Below, piece by piece: positions 1-9,913 of a stretch of DNA of 64,000 nt (positions are counted from its first letter, which is position 1; every line of letters starts with the position of its first letter). The position numbers were made by a program, and so were the translations under genes. This DNA is from Antitrichia curtipendula (lineage: Eukaryota > Streptophyta > Bryopsida > Hypnales > Leucodontaceae), in the NCBI GenBank assembly GCA_951230915.1, contig OX579636.1, forward strand, positions 31,555,567 to 31,619,566, in the 5' to 3' direction. The notes beneath the pieces were generated by a model. The model did no database searches, was not told the DNA's origin, and saw only the letters and a program-made list of their open reading frames with translations.

Positions 1-719
1 TCTTCCAATATTTAATTTTGTAGTCATCTTGAGTGTCATTAGGAGTAGGTAAATTCAGTACTCGATTTATAGTTTGTAATAGAAAAAGAAAAACAGAGGC
101 GACAAATATGAATTATATTAAGAAAGCCTAGAAATTCATATTTGCAATTCAACATTGTTATATGAAAGCTCAGCCAAAATGTACAATGCCGAAATCAAAA
201 TTATAATTATAAAGTAGAGCAACAATGCACGAAGATGGAATTTGAAACTATAGAGTATAATGACTATGCAATAAACAATCCCAAAAGCTTGAATTGAAAT
301 AAACACGTGCGTATAAAATGATGAAAGCAATAAAATGAAAAGAAAAAACGTAAGACAAAAATAACTCACTTGATGTTGAATGTTTTTATTACAATGCCAC
401 TAATGGTCAAACACAAGCCCTATTAAACCTTCTTTAGATACGCTTTGTTAATGAGGCGCTACAAATGCAAAATATTAGTGAGAAGTAGCATGAATCCAAA
501 AAAGAAGTGGAAGTGAGGGCATGAAACCCAAGAACATCACGACAACAAACCTCATGATGAAATACAATTGCCTATCATGACGGGCCACCACATACACAAA
601 GCCCATGACATTGGAGAACCAACACAACTTGAAGCATTCATGATTTTTTTTGTGGAACAAGAAGCAAAGGTTGAACTCATATTTTTCAATGCCCATATGC
701 AAGGTTGTTCTGTGCGACC
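1..719. other. AT-rich flank without a recognised gene
   Basis: No supported gene. A minus-strand open stretch at about 475-696 encodes a hydrophobic, Cys- and Phe-rich peptide of about 73 residues. It lies downstream of the left-pointing half of the GC array at 890-1075, so a small transcript from that side is conceivable, but it resembles nothing I recognise. Confidence 0.4.
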
Positions 720-889
720 TGGCGACATCGCGACAGACAGACGTCACGCGACATCCAGTAGACCCTCCGCGACGTCACATAAAGTCAAATTTACCTTTGA
801 CTTTTCAAAAAATTACACCCCTTTTACCTAAGCTACGTGGATGCCATGTGGCGTCCGCGTGGCACATTTTAGGGGCGCATGCGGGTGTG

Positions 890-1225
890 ACATGGACGGG
901 CGACTTCGGGTACACAGCGACCGCGGGTAGGGGCGACTTCGTGTAAGGGCGAGCGCGGATAGGAGAACGCAAGTGTAGGCGACCGCGGGTAGGAGAACAC
1001 GCATGGAGGCGACCTCGGGTAGGAGAACACGGGTATGGGAGAATGCGGGTAAGGGAGACCGCGGCTGAGGCGAACGCTCGGACCTGCGGTCGCCTCCTCT
1101 TGGACCCGAAGTCGCCCTCTTCGACCTGAAGTCGCTCCTCCTGGACCCGCGGTCGCTCATGCTGGACTCGAAGTCGCCCCCTCCTGGACCCGCGGTCTCC
1201 CAAGCTGGACCCGAAGTCGCCCAGA
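890..1225 (+). promoter_or_regulatory. GC-rich GTCGCC array upstream of gene A, two-way
   Basis: Tandem degenerate units of GGACCCG-NN-GTCGCC, with NN being CG, AA or similar. From about 1083 to 1225 the units read toward gene A. From about 890 to 1075 they read the other way (GGCGACCGCGGGT form, spaced about 32 bp with an AGGAGAACACG-like linker). The switch lies at about 1076-1083. Surrounding DNA is AT-rich, so the array stands out sharply in composition. A promoter role is inferred from its position before the TATA-like box of gene A and before four other ORFs in the window. Confidence 0.65.
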
Positions 1226-1262
1226 ACACATGCTCAAAGAAGCGTACCCGTGCTCGCCCACC

Positions 1263-1269
1263 TATATAT
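1263..1269 (+). promoter_or_regulatory. TATA-like box of gene A
   Basis: TATATAT lies just after the GC array and about 160 bp before the gene A ATG. The position matches the TATA-like boxes of the other cassette copies. Confidence 0.45.
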
Positions 1270-1317
1270 CCATGCGCCCGTACGGTCTTCTTCACCTTCA
1301 TTCTTCACTTTGGCTCT

Positions 1318-1357
1318 CTGTCTTGTATCCTTTATTGGCTGCATGCGTGATCCATGT
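1318..1357 (+). promoter_or_regulatory. Diverged copy of the shared 5'-leader block (gene A)
   Basis: The segment begins CTGTCTTGTATCC and continues to GGCTGCATGCGTGATC. It lines up with the 48-bp leader block of genes B, C and D (CTGTCTTTCATCC ... GGCTGAATGCGTGCTC) but is shorter and less similar. It sits between the TATA-like box and the ATG, as in the other copies. Confidence 0.45.
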
Positions 1358-1430
1358 GTTGAATGTTTACTTCTTACTTTTCATTCATCCCAGCTTGTGT
1401 TATCGCAAGTTCTCGACGTATAGAGATTCC

Positions 1431-3347
1431 ATGGCTACCGGAGGCAACAGTGAGGGGTCACTTCCTCTCCCTCAGACAACGCGATCTCCTGGTTGCCTCA
1501 GTAAGGCTGCCAAAGACAAGACTCGGAAGCGCAAGGGCACCATTCATAAGAAGCAGTTACATGTATTGAATAGTGAAAATCACATTGCTTTTAAAGGGTG
1601 GAACGAGGAGCCAGAGCCATGGACAATGCAGACCTGCGAAGATTACATCGAATGGTGTCACATCAGCAAGATGTTTCCAGCGTGGCGCCATTATCACAAC
1701 CGTCACACTAACAAGGCAAATCTGAAGCATTGTGAAAATGCAGACTTCACTCAAAGGTGTATAGAATTGTGGCAGGCTATTTATAAAACCCTCAACGTAG
1801 ACAGGAATGAAGTACCTCTCTTCATCGCTAGAGGAGCATATGCTGAGGTGGCCCTACAAAAGGAGGTCGATTGGAGCACAGTCAAGGAAACTACATACGT
1901 GGCACGTCCAACAAGCGGATCAATACCAAGAGGTGTTATGACTTTTCCAGACGGGGGACTTGGGCCTATTCGAAGTGCTCCTAGAAACAGAATAGCTACT
2001 GAAGTTCACAGTGATGATTCCAAAGAAGATTCTGATTCTGACGGTACGCGGAAGCCAAAGATAGGACAAGACAAAGAAGACACTGTGGGCCCCGCCGAAG
2101 TTCAGATTGAAAATGACAAGGACCGTTCAGCGTCACAAGGTCAAAGAGTGAAAAACCTCCCGAAGGTGCGACGTTCAACCACACGAATTGGGCCAGGATC
2201 AACTTCAGCAGCAGGTCCGCATCCACCGTTGCCAGCACAAGATGCCAACAACGTCTTCGAATTTGGTCCAAGCGATGACATGCCCATGGGAGCAGTTGTC
2301 CGTGCTTCCATCCCTCAATCTAAAGTGACTCGAACTGACAACGCTATGACTCTAGCTAAGGCTCTCGACCTCCTAAAGACCAAGGACATTAACATTGCTT
2401 TGCTGCAAAGCAATGTCAGGAAGTTGCAATCTCAGTGTGCACACAAAAATCGTCTCCTCTCTCAACAATCTATAGAACTGCAACGCCTCAGAGACAAAGT
2501 ACAAGACACTTTTACTTTGTTGGACATGGATGACGCCTTTCTTGAGCCGGATTCACATCATTTGGACAAGGTTGTAGGCGACCTCACCGATGATTTGCTT
2601 CACCATTCTCCTGTTGCCAAGCGTGCCAAGCATTCTTCAATGACTCCAAATGCGCTTCTTACGGCAATTCTGGAAGATACTACCACAAATGATCTCCAGG
2701 AGACCCAAGATTCACTATCGTTTCCTGTGATTCCTCATTCCGTACAGTCGCAGTCAAGATTGGACCTCGAAAAAGAAAATAGAATGCTTCGAGATCGGTT
2801 GTCACAGTTGGGGGCCACATACTATCATTGGAAGGTCGCGTGCATCCTCTCAGTGGACAGAGCACAACAAGTTGCAAAGGAATTAGAGAAAATTTCACAA
2901 AACTTCGATGCACAAGAGCCTAAACGAGAGTGCGGTCTCACGTCATGGGCATTGATGGAGGACATGTTCCCCACTAATATGGACTTGGCGGAAAAGACCG
3001 ACACTGATTGGACAGAAAATGGTTGGGACCACAAAAAACAAATGTCCAGCCATATCGAAGTGCAGGAAAAAAAGCTACTATGGCCACATCCTGCACCCTT
3101 TGTTTTGGACCACACCAAATGTCCCATATGTCTAGAGCAATTTGGTCCCGAAGGTGGCTGGGCACTTGGATCATGTACACATGTGTACCATCCTCAGTGT
3201 CTCATCACGTACTGTTTGATTAAACGTCGTTGCGTTTTGTGTTCAGCACCATTCCATGATCGTTTGTACACCATGTTCAACTTGACGACTTACATGCCTC
3301 CTTCTTGGGAACACAACAGTGATACCACAGAAGACACCAGAATGTAG
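1431..3347 (+). CDS. Gene A: WCHI-domain family protein with C-terminal RING-H2 finger
   Basis: A 638-residue ORF. The start ATG at 1431 matches the short acidic and basic leader of paralogue B; upstream codons are open but have no shared features. Residues about 14-40 are Lys/Arg-rich. Residues about 55-155 hold the family domain, with landmarks GWNEEPEPWT, YIEWCHISKMFP, NLKHC, QRCIELW and KEVDW. The middle is acidic and low complexity, followed by predicted coiled coil. Near the C terminus is a C3H2C3 RING-H2 finger: CPIC, CTHVYHPQC, then a final C-x2-C pair (RCVLC), with eight ligands visible. RING-H2 proteins are usually E3 ubiquitin ligases, so a ligase or ubiquitin-related role is inferred. 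The family domain itself is unrecognised. The TAG at 3345 is followed by 185 further open codons in the same frame, so the protein may be truncated. Confidence 0.7.
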   Translation: MATGGNSEGSLPLPQTTRSPGCLSKAAKDKTRKRKGTIHKKQLHVLNSENHIAFKGWNEEPEPWTMQTCEDYIEWCHISKMFPAWRHYHNRHTNKANLKHCENADFTQRCIELWQAIYKTLNVDRNEVPLFIARGAYAEVALQKEVDWSTVKETTYVARPTSGSIPRGVMTFPDGGLGPIRSAPRNRIATEVHSDDSKEDSDSDGTRKPKIGQDKEDTVGPAEVQIENDKDRSASQGQRVKNLPKVRRSTTRIGPGSTSAAGPHPPLPAQDANNVFEFGPSDDMPMGAVVRASIPQSKVTRTDNAMTLAKALDLLKTKDINIALLQSNVRKLQSQCAHKNRLLSQQSIELQRLRDKVQDTFTLLDMDDAFLEPDSHHLDKVVGDLTDDLLHHSPVAKRAKHSSMTPNALLTAILEDTTTNDLQETQDSLSFPVIPHSVQSQSRLDLEKENRMLRDRLSQLGATYYHWKVACILSVDRAQQVAKELEKISQNFDAQEPKRECGLTSWALMEDMFPTNMDLAEKTDTDWTENGWDHKKQMSSHIEVQEKKLLWPHPAPFVLDHTKCPICLEQFGPEGGWALGSCTHVYHPQCLITYCLIKRRCVLCSAPFHDRLYTMFNLTTYMPPSWEHNSDTTEDTRM

Positions 3348-3905
3348 GGACGAGACTTGCTCTGGAGCTGGAGACAAGGAAACCATGATTTGGAAAAGGG
3401 AGTTGCTAGTTCCCAATTGAATTGGGAAACAGATCCGGAAGAAATTGCCAGAGTTGGAGTCAAGTTGATGGGAAAAGGGCCACAAGGCGAAGGGAGGAGG
3501 GCATTCTTCTACCAGTGCCTTGGTGGATATTTCAATAAGACCTCCGGAACCTTCAATTGGGGTCCTCATCCACAACGACACCGTTGGAATTTTCAAGGAC
3601 TGAGGGTGGCCAATCGAGATGCAACGGCCTCCATGGATGAATTGGACAGCATGTCTTACTTAGACTCTGTATACGGGCCTTATTACCAAACTCAAGCCCT
3701 CGACTATTTGTTGGAAGAACACTCTCCAAAGACCACAAAGACCCTCGAAGCTCTAAAGAATTCCAACGTCCTGGAATCCATTTTGAAGGCGGACGGACCA
3801 GCTTCACGAACTCGTGCCAAGCGTAAGCTTGGTGTTGGGGAGTCATCCACCTACGAACGTGGCGAAGGAAGTGGTTCTCAAAACGACACAGATGTTATCA
3901 TCTAA
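3348..3905 (+). pseudogene. In-frame continuation of gene A after a TAG stop
   Basis: The frame of gene A stays open for 185 codons after the TAG at 3345-3347 and ends at 3905. The translation looks like real protein: it is Trp/Gly-rich early (LLWSWRQGNHDLEKG, YFNKTSGTFNWGPHP) and ends with a basic SRTRAKRKLG patch and an acidic tail. There is no ATG at its beginning; the first in-frame initiator-like codon is TTG at 3357. The simplest reading is the former C terminus of gene A, cut off by a nonsense change. Stop readthrough or an unseen splice event are alternatives. Confidence 0.55.
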
Positions 3906-4672
3906 ACATTTTTGTTCTTTGTTTACGTGAACATCTTTTTGCGTAATAGTATACGTGTTGTAAGGCCCCTAGCATATGGTCATACTATATCTACACTAGC
4001 AATGGCGAGCAATGTTTAGTAGTTTTGTTTTTCTTCTTCGATTCCACTTCTGTGGCTTCGTTTTATAATTTATACTTATGTACTGCAATTTTATATTGCT
4101 TTGGTTTTCAATATATACTACCTTGCCTTTCTTGTTTAAAAATGAGGCCATCCATACAAAATTTGGAAATCTTCATCAATATTTAATTCTAAACCAATGC
4201 AACCCAAACTATTTTCTGCTTCACTTATTCAAGTACATTGTTCAAAAATTTGTGATTCATCATTCTGGCCAATTGCCAGTTCAATGTGCCTAAAATTGAA
4301 ATTGTACACTTCTCTACCTTGTATTGATGGTGAAGTAATGTCGTCCAACATTTCTAGAAAAAAAAACGTATGTCTTGTAACTTCTGCAATTCAATGAATA
4401 AGTAGGAAAACGGGTTCACAATACATATAAAAAAATTGAACCACAGATCTCGTGCTAGAACAATCTCACCAATGAAATTAGTATATTTCAATTCCATCTT
4501 AGAGCTTTTAATACATTAGTTCTTCCTTCAATCTTGAACTTACTTCTTCTTAATAGCTTCTTAACAAGTGAAAATGAAGTGTTTTTTTTTTTTTTAATTT
4601 ACTAAACTCTGAATTGAATTCTTCAACATAAAAAAATAGTAGATTCAAAATCAGTATTGCCCTAATTCTAAG
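3906..4672. repeat. 3' flank of gene A with a partial TTAA-element copy
   Basis: After the gene A reading frame the DNA returns to AT-rich sequence. About 4430-4640 matches the internal part of the TTAA element at 5100-5300: both carry GCTAGAACAATCTCACC, a following rise to CTTRGAGCTWTTAA and CAATCTTGRACYTAC. It is therefore a partial, end-less copy. No gene is seen. Confidence 0.5.
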
Positions 4673-5599
4673 TTACTCCCTAAAGTCCCATTGTCCCCTT
4701 GGGGGACAAATGGGATTTCGGGCAGGAACTTACAGGCTGAATTTTTGTTCTGATTTTTTGAAACTTTTTTTGAAGAAAGAAAAATTGATTATCTTCGTGG
4801 GAATATAATTTTTATTTCAATTGGTGCCCGGGAGCAAAAATTATACCACAAAAAGCCCCAAACCAAACTCGTCGGGCAGCACCAAAAAAATCACAGGAAG
4901 TCAAAAAAAAATTTAATTTTTTTTTCCTAAAATATTAAATTTCTATATACGTGTGAAGCTTTGATTCATTCTATTTGGACAAGTATTGAATTAGTTATGG
5001 ACAATCCTGTTTTTTTGGCAATCTAAGCATTTTCTTGGAAAAATAACTTTTAGGATTCATTATTGAATGCAATTTTTAGAATTTTGAAAAAACAAACATT
5101 AGATAAGGTTGTTCTTTCTTGCTAGAACAATCTCACCGTTGGAATTATTGTGTTTCAATACAACCTTGGAGCTATTAATGATTTAGTTTTTTATTCAATC
5201 TTGGACCTACATCTACATAACAATTTTTTAAAGAATGAAAATCGAGTGTTTATTTTTTGAAATTTTTTTCATAAGTTCTCAACAAAATTCTTCAATACAA
5301 AAATTTTAAACTTGGAGTCCATAGAGTAAATTTTTGTTCCAAATGGCGACCAAAGTCAGCTGAAATTGGAAAAAAAGCATTCAAAAACACTACTTTCCAA
5401 CTACAAAATGCTGATATCTTCCAATCCGTACGGTCAAATTTGATGAAATTTTTATCACATGATCTTAGACAAATGAAGTACAAGATCCTACGGTTTAATT
5501 TTTTTTTAATTTTTTTTTGTTTTCTTGGATGAACGCAGCAGAAATGACAGTTTTCAGTGATTTCTGGCCAGAAAATGGCCTTGGGACTTTAGGGGTTAA
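4673..5599 (+). mobile_element. TTAA-flanked inverted-repeat element, copy 1 (927 bp)
   Basis: The left end reads TTACTCCCTAAAGTCCC and the right end GGGACTTTAGGGGTTAA, an inverted repeat with TTAA (TTAC on the left) at the outer edges. The inside is AT-rich, has no meaningful ORF, and includes the conserved block near 5400-5480 (ATATCTTCCAATCC ... AAGATCCTACGG) found in the other copies. A TTAA target site and CCC-type termini are the hallmarks of piggyBac-superfamily elements, so this is best read as a non-autonomous piggyBac-like element. That assignment is inferred from the ends only. Confidence 0.6.
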
Positions 5600-5629
5600 G
5601 ATGATTCAAAGCCAAAAAATATATTCAAG

Positions 5630-5871
5630 CAAGGTATAAAAAAATCGCTTACTTCACTTTAAATGTAAATATCTTACAATGAACATGGTAAAACATTTTT
5701 CAATTTCTTCTACACATTTACATACTAGTCTAGTAAAAGATCCTACGGTATGATTACTTAGATATGCCGGAACAAAAATTTTAAGGTGGCAACACCTTCG
5801 CCACCTTGCAATAGAAGTGGTACTTTTGAGTGGTCTTTTTGAAAATAAGGCCTTTGGACTTCAGCGGTTAA
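5630..5871 (+). mobile_element. Truncated TTAA-element copy (right end only)
   Basis: Contains the conserved internal block (TCTACACATTTACATACTAGTCTAG then AAGATCCTACGG, about 5700-5745) and a right terminus GGACTTCAGCGGTTAA ending at 5871. The left terminus is missing. It lies directly after copy 1. Confidence 0.5.
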
Positions 5872-7205
5872 CTTAAGTTTTCTAGCAATACTAAGTTATA
5901 AGGTTTGAATCCAAATAATAAAGAACTGAATTTAGAGCAACGTGTAGGAAAATGAAATTAATTTGTGCAATTTTTTTTTAATGCTCAAAATTATTTTTAA
6001 GCTGAAGTCCATACGAGCTTGAAATTTTTTTTAATACTTATATTAGCAAGATAGAATTAAAACTCACTAATTCCTAAGGTAGCAAGCCAAAAAATGATTG
6101 TCCAAAAACCAAGATCCTCCATATCTTTCACATCATTTAATATCAAAATAGAATTAATCAAAACTTTTCATGTAGCAAAGAATATAATGTATGAGAAAAT
6201 CTATTTGAAACAAGAAAGAAAATTTAGGTCAATTATATCTATTACTCTATTAGTGTCTAGTCTCATTGGTTTTTAAACTCTTTGGCATAAGTCTTACTTC
6301 TTTAGGACTTATTCAAATTAAAAATATATATTCCTAAGAAGATGATATATTCAGATATTCTTCAAGAAAGTTCCAAGATATATTTACAAAATTAAAGGCA
6401 TATGTATTTGGAGTTTTGCACAGAATCCTTTTTATCCATCAAGAGACTAAACGTTCTTTTATGGGTTATCATTCTTTATTTTTTAATTTGGAAATTTTCA
6501 AATAAAAGAGCAAAAGACAAGTTAGACCAATTCATAAGCTTTTCCTTCCTTCAAGGTCCGCAAAATAAAACTCCTTATTTTAACTTTCATCGGTGTCATT
6601 TGGAATTCCGTAGTTCAAATTTTCGGTAATCCGTACCAAGCTATTAATGTAAACAATCTAGAAAAAATAATTAATTTTTTTTGGTAATTTTTTTATTCGC
6701 TCTCCAATTTCACAGCAAATCTTTGAAAATCTGCTCTAACGTCTACAATATTTTTGGAGACATGAAACAAGCTTTCACAACTACATTATGGGGGGTGCGG
6801 TGCCATCATTCCTATAATATTCATGCCAAAATTTCAAATTATTGTATCAATGGAGCATGAAAGAATTATCAGAAATACCAAACTAAACTCCATAGTCCTT
6901 CAAGGATTACAATTCATATCTATAAAAGTTATCTTCATTTTGTTATCAAAATTCTTTTTTAACACAAACATTACAACTCAAGTTTCATAGATCCTTTGAA
7001 ATTTAGAGCTCTACACTTCTCATAAAATGTCTTCACCCCCATATGGGGCAACATGCCAATTAAGAAGTTTTCATACACACGCCATAAAAAAGAAATATAA
7101 ACACTTTTGAATGAGAAAATATTATATTTATTTATTTACTCAAGGTAACTGATAGTCCAACATCCCAAACAAGGGTGGGCAAAATGTAAAATTCCCACTC
7201 TGCTC
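5872..7205. other. AT-rich intergenic stretch, nothing recognised
   Basis: Low-GC DNA with homopolymer runs and only short ORFs without domain features. I see no RNA gene or complete mobile element. Confidence 0.5.
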
Positions 7206-8663
7206 CTATGAGTACCACTGAGTGCTAAAAAAAAAGTCGCTTTCAATGGGACCCGGCCCCATTGCGTCCACCTCTGCCTCTGTTTTTCCTATGGTACTCA
7301 TCTGAAACTTCCGCCATGCCTTGTGAAAACGAAATTCACATTCCAAATGGCGTAGCGATTCTTGTACCGCCATTGTATTCATGGAGTGTAGCTTCACCAA
7401 TGAACAAAGCCTTGCCACTTCTTCAGCACTGGTACTTGGCTCATGTTCAACAGCGGCGATGCAATATTCTTTTTCTTTTTTCTTTATTGCTACATCGAGG
7501 TCTCGCCTTTCATTCTCGTAAATCCAACGTTCACGTTCCAGGAGATCGCGCTTTGATTGCCATACCACATACTCGTCTATGTAGTGCACCCTTCTACTTT
7601 CACGCTGCCTGAAATAAAAATTGCGATTTTTTTTCAAATCCTTCAAGTACTTGTTGTTTTCTTGGATGCTTTTTGTTACTCCCTCCAACTGCTTCTTCAA
7701 ATCATCTACGACAACGGGACCCACTTGTACTGAGAGTTCATTCTCATTTAATTGACGGAGTTCGTTCATCTTCTCACGCAAAGCAGATCTTACACTTGCC
7801 GCCTTGACACTCAACAACTCTATGTCGTCTTCCGAATCGCTTCCATCAACACTGCGGTTCCGGTCTAGAACAACATGTTCCACTTCTATAGGCCCTGCAT
7901 CTTCCATGCCTTGCACATCAACGTGGGATTCTGTGATGGGCTCGTCAACCTTCATTTTTCCCTTCCTATCCATTTTCAAACCCAAAGCCTTGTTCATGAC
8001 TTCCATGAGAAGGTCGTCATCGTCACTGTGGAAAGAATATCCATCGTATTCATGGGTGTGTTCATCTTCGCTAGAAGTCGCCGACCACACTACATTTTCA
8101 TCAGAAATGAAAAACTTCCCAGGCTTTGCTGATGTCACCGATTCCTTCACATCCGGCGCTACATCTGCCCAAGGAATAGTTGATTCTCCTGGATGGGTCC
8201 CGATCGGAAGATCCTTAATGCTTGACCAATCCACCTCCTTCTTCAATACAACTTCAACATACACCATTCTTGCAAGAAAAAAAAAAAAATTGTCGTTTCG
8301 ATACGTTTGTAGGCCTTTATAGAGTTCCTTCCACACCTCGCAGCATCTTTCTTGGAAGGCTTTGTTCTTGCAATATGCAAGATTTACCTTGTTCGACTTC
8401 AAGTGGAACTTGTGACGATACAACGGAAATAACTTGTCAATGTGGCACCAGTCCACATATTTCTGAACCGTCTTATAAGTCCAAGGCGCGGGTTCATCTC
8501 TCCAACCCTTGAAAGCCTTAATCTTTGGATGGATCAAGATGGCCTTGCGCTTCTTGTGGATTTTTCCTTTCTTTTTTCGATCCTTGTCTTGAAGCGCCTT
8601 GGACTCTTTCCCAGCTTCTAATCTCGGTACAGCAGGCGGCAAAGGTTGGGCCTCCTCTTCCAT
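7206..8663 (-). CDS. Gene B: WCHI-domain family protein, intact ORF
   Basis: A 485-residue single-exon ORF; ATG taken at 8663 (MEEEAQPLPP) because this leader matches gene A. The family domain at residues about 50-150 has GWRDEPAPWT, YVDWCHIDKLFP, NLAYC, QERCCEVW and KEVDW. Then comes ENVVWSATSSEDE, also seen in gene C as EYVWSTHASSASEE, and acidic stretches. The C-terminal half is strongly charged and probably coiled coil, with a closing FHKAWRKF motif shared with gene C (LSKSWRKAW). No RING finger is present, unlike gene A. Residues NFFFFLARMVY are encoded by an A-run (plus strand, near 8278-8290), apparently a homopolymer expansion, since A and C have VPLFIAR/VPLFICQ there. This is the only family copy here without an internal stop. 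The function is unknown; the coiled coil suggests a protein-protein role. Confidence 0.7.
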   Translation of the reverse strand: MEEEAQPLPPAVPRLEAGKESKALQDKDRKKKGKIHKKRKAILIHPKIKAFKGWRDEPAPWTYKTVQKYVDWCHIDKLFPLYRHKFHLKSNKVNLAYCKNKAFQERCCEVWKELYKGLQTYRNDNFFFFLARMVYVEVVLKKEVDWSSIKDLPIGTHPGESTIPWADVAPDVKESVTSAKPGKFFISDENVVWSATSSEDEHTHEYDGYSFHSDDDDLLMEVMNKALGLKMDRKGKMKVDEPITESHVDVQGMEDAGPIEVEHVVLDRNRSVDGSDSEDDIELLSVKAASVRSALREKMNELRQLNENELSVQVGPVVVDDLKKQLEGVTKSIQENNKYLKDLKKNRNFYFRQRESRRVHYIDEYVVWQSKRDLLERERWIYENERRDLDVAIKKKEKEYCIAAVEHEPSTSAEEVARLCSLVKLHSMNTMAVQESLRHLECEFRFHKAWRKFQMSTIGKTEAEVDAMGPGPIESDFFFSTQWYS

Positions 8664-8739
8664 CGCAATACACAGGAATATTCCTTCCCTTGATGCCAAA
8701 ATGATAAAAATATGCCCTCCAAAACTCCGACCTCTAGCT

Positions 8740-8787
8740 CACGAGCAAGCACTCAGCCACTTCAAGGCGGATGAGAGACAATGCGCA
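8740..8787 (-). promoter_or_regulatory. Shared 48-bp 5'-leader block (gene B)
   Basis: Aligns without gaps to the blocks before genes C and D, with 42 of 48 positions equal to D. It lies 44 bp downstream of the TATA-like box and about 77 bp before the ATG. The block's ATG found in C and D (GGCTGAATGCG) is GTG here, so B lacks the conserved upstream ORF start. Confidence 0.6.
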
Positions 8788-8820
8788 AAGCCAGGAGTGG
8801 AGAACACGGGTGATGGGCGA

Positions 8821-8955
8821 CCTCTTATATACCCGATGTCGCCTGGGGCGGGTACAGAGGGCGACTGCGGGTCCGAAGGTAGGGGAGGGCGACTGCGGGT
8901 ACTAGGCGACCGCGTGTCCAGGCGACCTCGTGTCCAGGGCGACCGCAGTGGCCCC
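8821..8955 (-). promoter_or_regulatory. TATA-like box and GTCGCC array of gene B
   Basis: On the minus strand the order is array, then GGGTATATAAGAGGTCGCCC (plus 8816-8836), then the leader block. The array has about seven units such as CCCGCAGTCGCC and ACGCGGTCGCC, all pointing toward gene B. Its distal edge is only a few bases from the TTAA terminus at 8960. Confidence 0.6.
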
Positions 8956-8959
8956 TTGT

Positions 8960-9548
8960 TTAACCTTAAAGTCTCAACAACTTTTTTCCATCAAAATTTG
9001 CTCGAAACTGCCATTTCTATTGCATTCACTTAAGGAAGTAGGAAAAATATATCTTTTTAGAATCCAAACGTAGGATCTTCTACTACACTTATTTCACATC
9101 ATGTGGTAAAAATTTTGTGATTTTTGACCTTACGGATTGAAGATTTGAAGGTTATTAGCATTCAAGGTCAAAGAAATTTTTTTTTCCAAGAAAATGCTTT
9201 CATTGTCTGGAAAAAAAAAGAAGCTCCAGAACTTTCACATCAGTAATCTAAATGGAATGAATCAAAGATTCCCATTTAGACAAACATATAATGTATAAGA
9301 AAAAAAAAAATGATTTCAACTTTTTGTAGATTTTTGTGGGCTACTCGGTCTTGCCTGATTTAAGGTTATTATAGCATAACTTTTGCTCCCGAGCATCGAT
9401 TGAAGTAAAAATTATATTTACATAGAGATAATAAGTTGCTCTATCTTATGAGACAATTCCAAAAAGTTTCACCAAAAATTGAGCTCATAGAAGCTTGCCC
9501 AAACTTTCAAGAGTCCCCCAAGAGGACTTCCGAAACTTTAGGGGTCAT
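8960..9548. mobile_element. TTAA-flanked element, copy 2 (589 bp)
   Basis: Starts TTAACCTTAAAGTCTC and ends CGAAACTTTAGGGGTCAT (TTAA degraded on the right). The conserved block CGTAGGATCTTCTAC is present in inverted orientation relative to copy 1, as is a GCATAACTTTTGCTCC segment followed by TAAAAATTATA. No coding capacity. It abuts the distal edge of the gene B array. Confidence 0.5.
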
Positions 9549-9913
9549 AGGGTAAAGTCCGATTATTTATAAAAGACATTACGAGAAGGCATCTTTTGGA
9601 TGAAAATCTTTTGAGCCTCAAATTTAGTTTCTGTTTCCTAAACTCTATGGCACAATAGTTTGGAAGCAAACGTGGCCAAGTACATCTGAACCAACAATTC
9701 TATGAAGTTTGAACACCAAAATCCAAATTCAACATTCAATATATGGAAGTAAAGGAACGGGGTGGTCTGCATTCAACATACTTGTTTTTTTGGAAGACAT
9801 TACGCATGGTATAAAAACTTTTTGTATATAGACATTGCTATTACAAAATGAAAGGCGCACAATGTGGCCAACAATTTGAAGCCGACTTAATAACATCAGT
9901 TCCTATAGTCCTA
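9549..9913. other. Short spacer, nothing recognised
   Basis: AT-rich sequence between the element end and the 3' end of kinase gene D. No gene or clear repeat is seen. Confidence 0.4.

Noticed and set aside
890..1225. GC array read as a CRISPR-like repeat-spacer array
   Set aside because: Units are degenerate, spacing varies, there are no unique spacers of fixed size, and the genome is eukaryotic.
805..1301. Minus-strand ORFs of 132 and 157 codons across the gene A array
   Set aside because: Their Arg/Ser/Pro-rich repeats are translations of the GC array itself in several frames; no start context or domain supports a protein.
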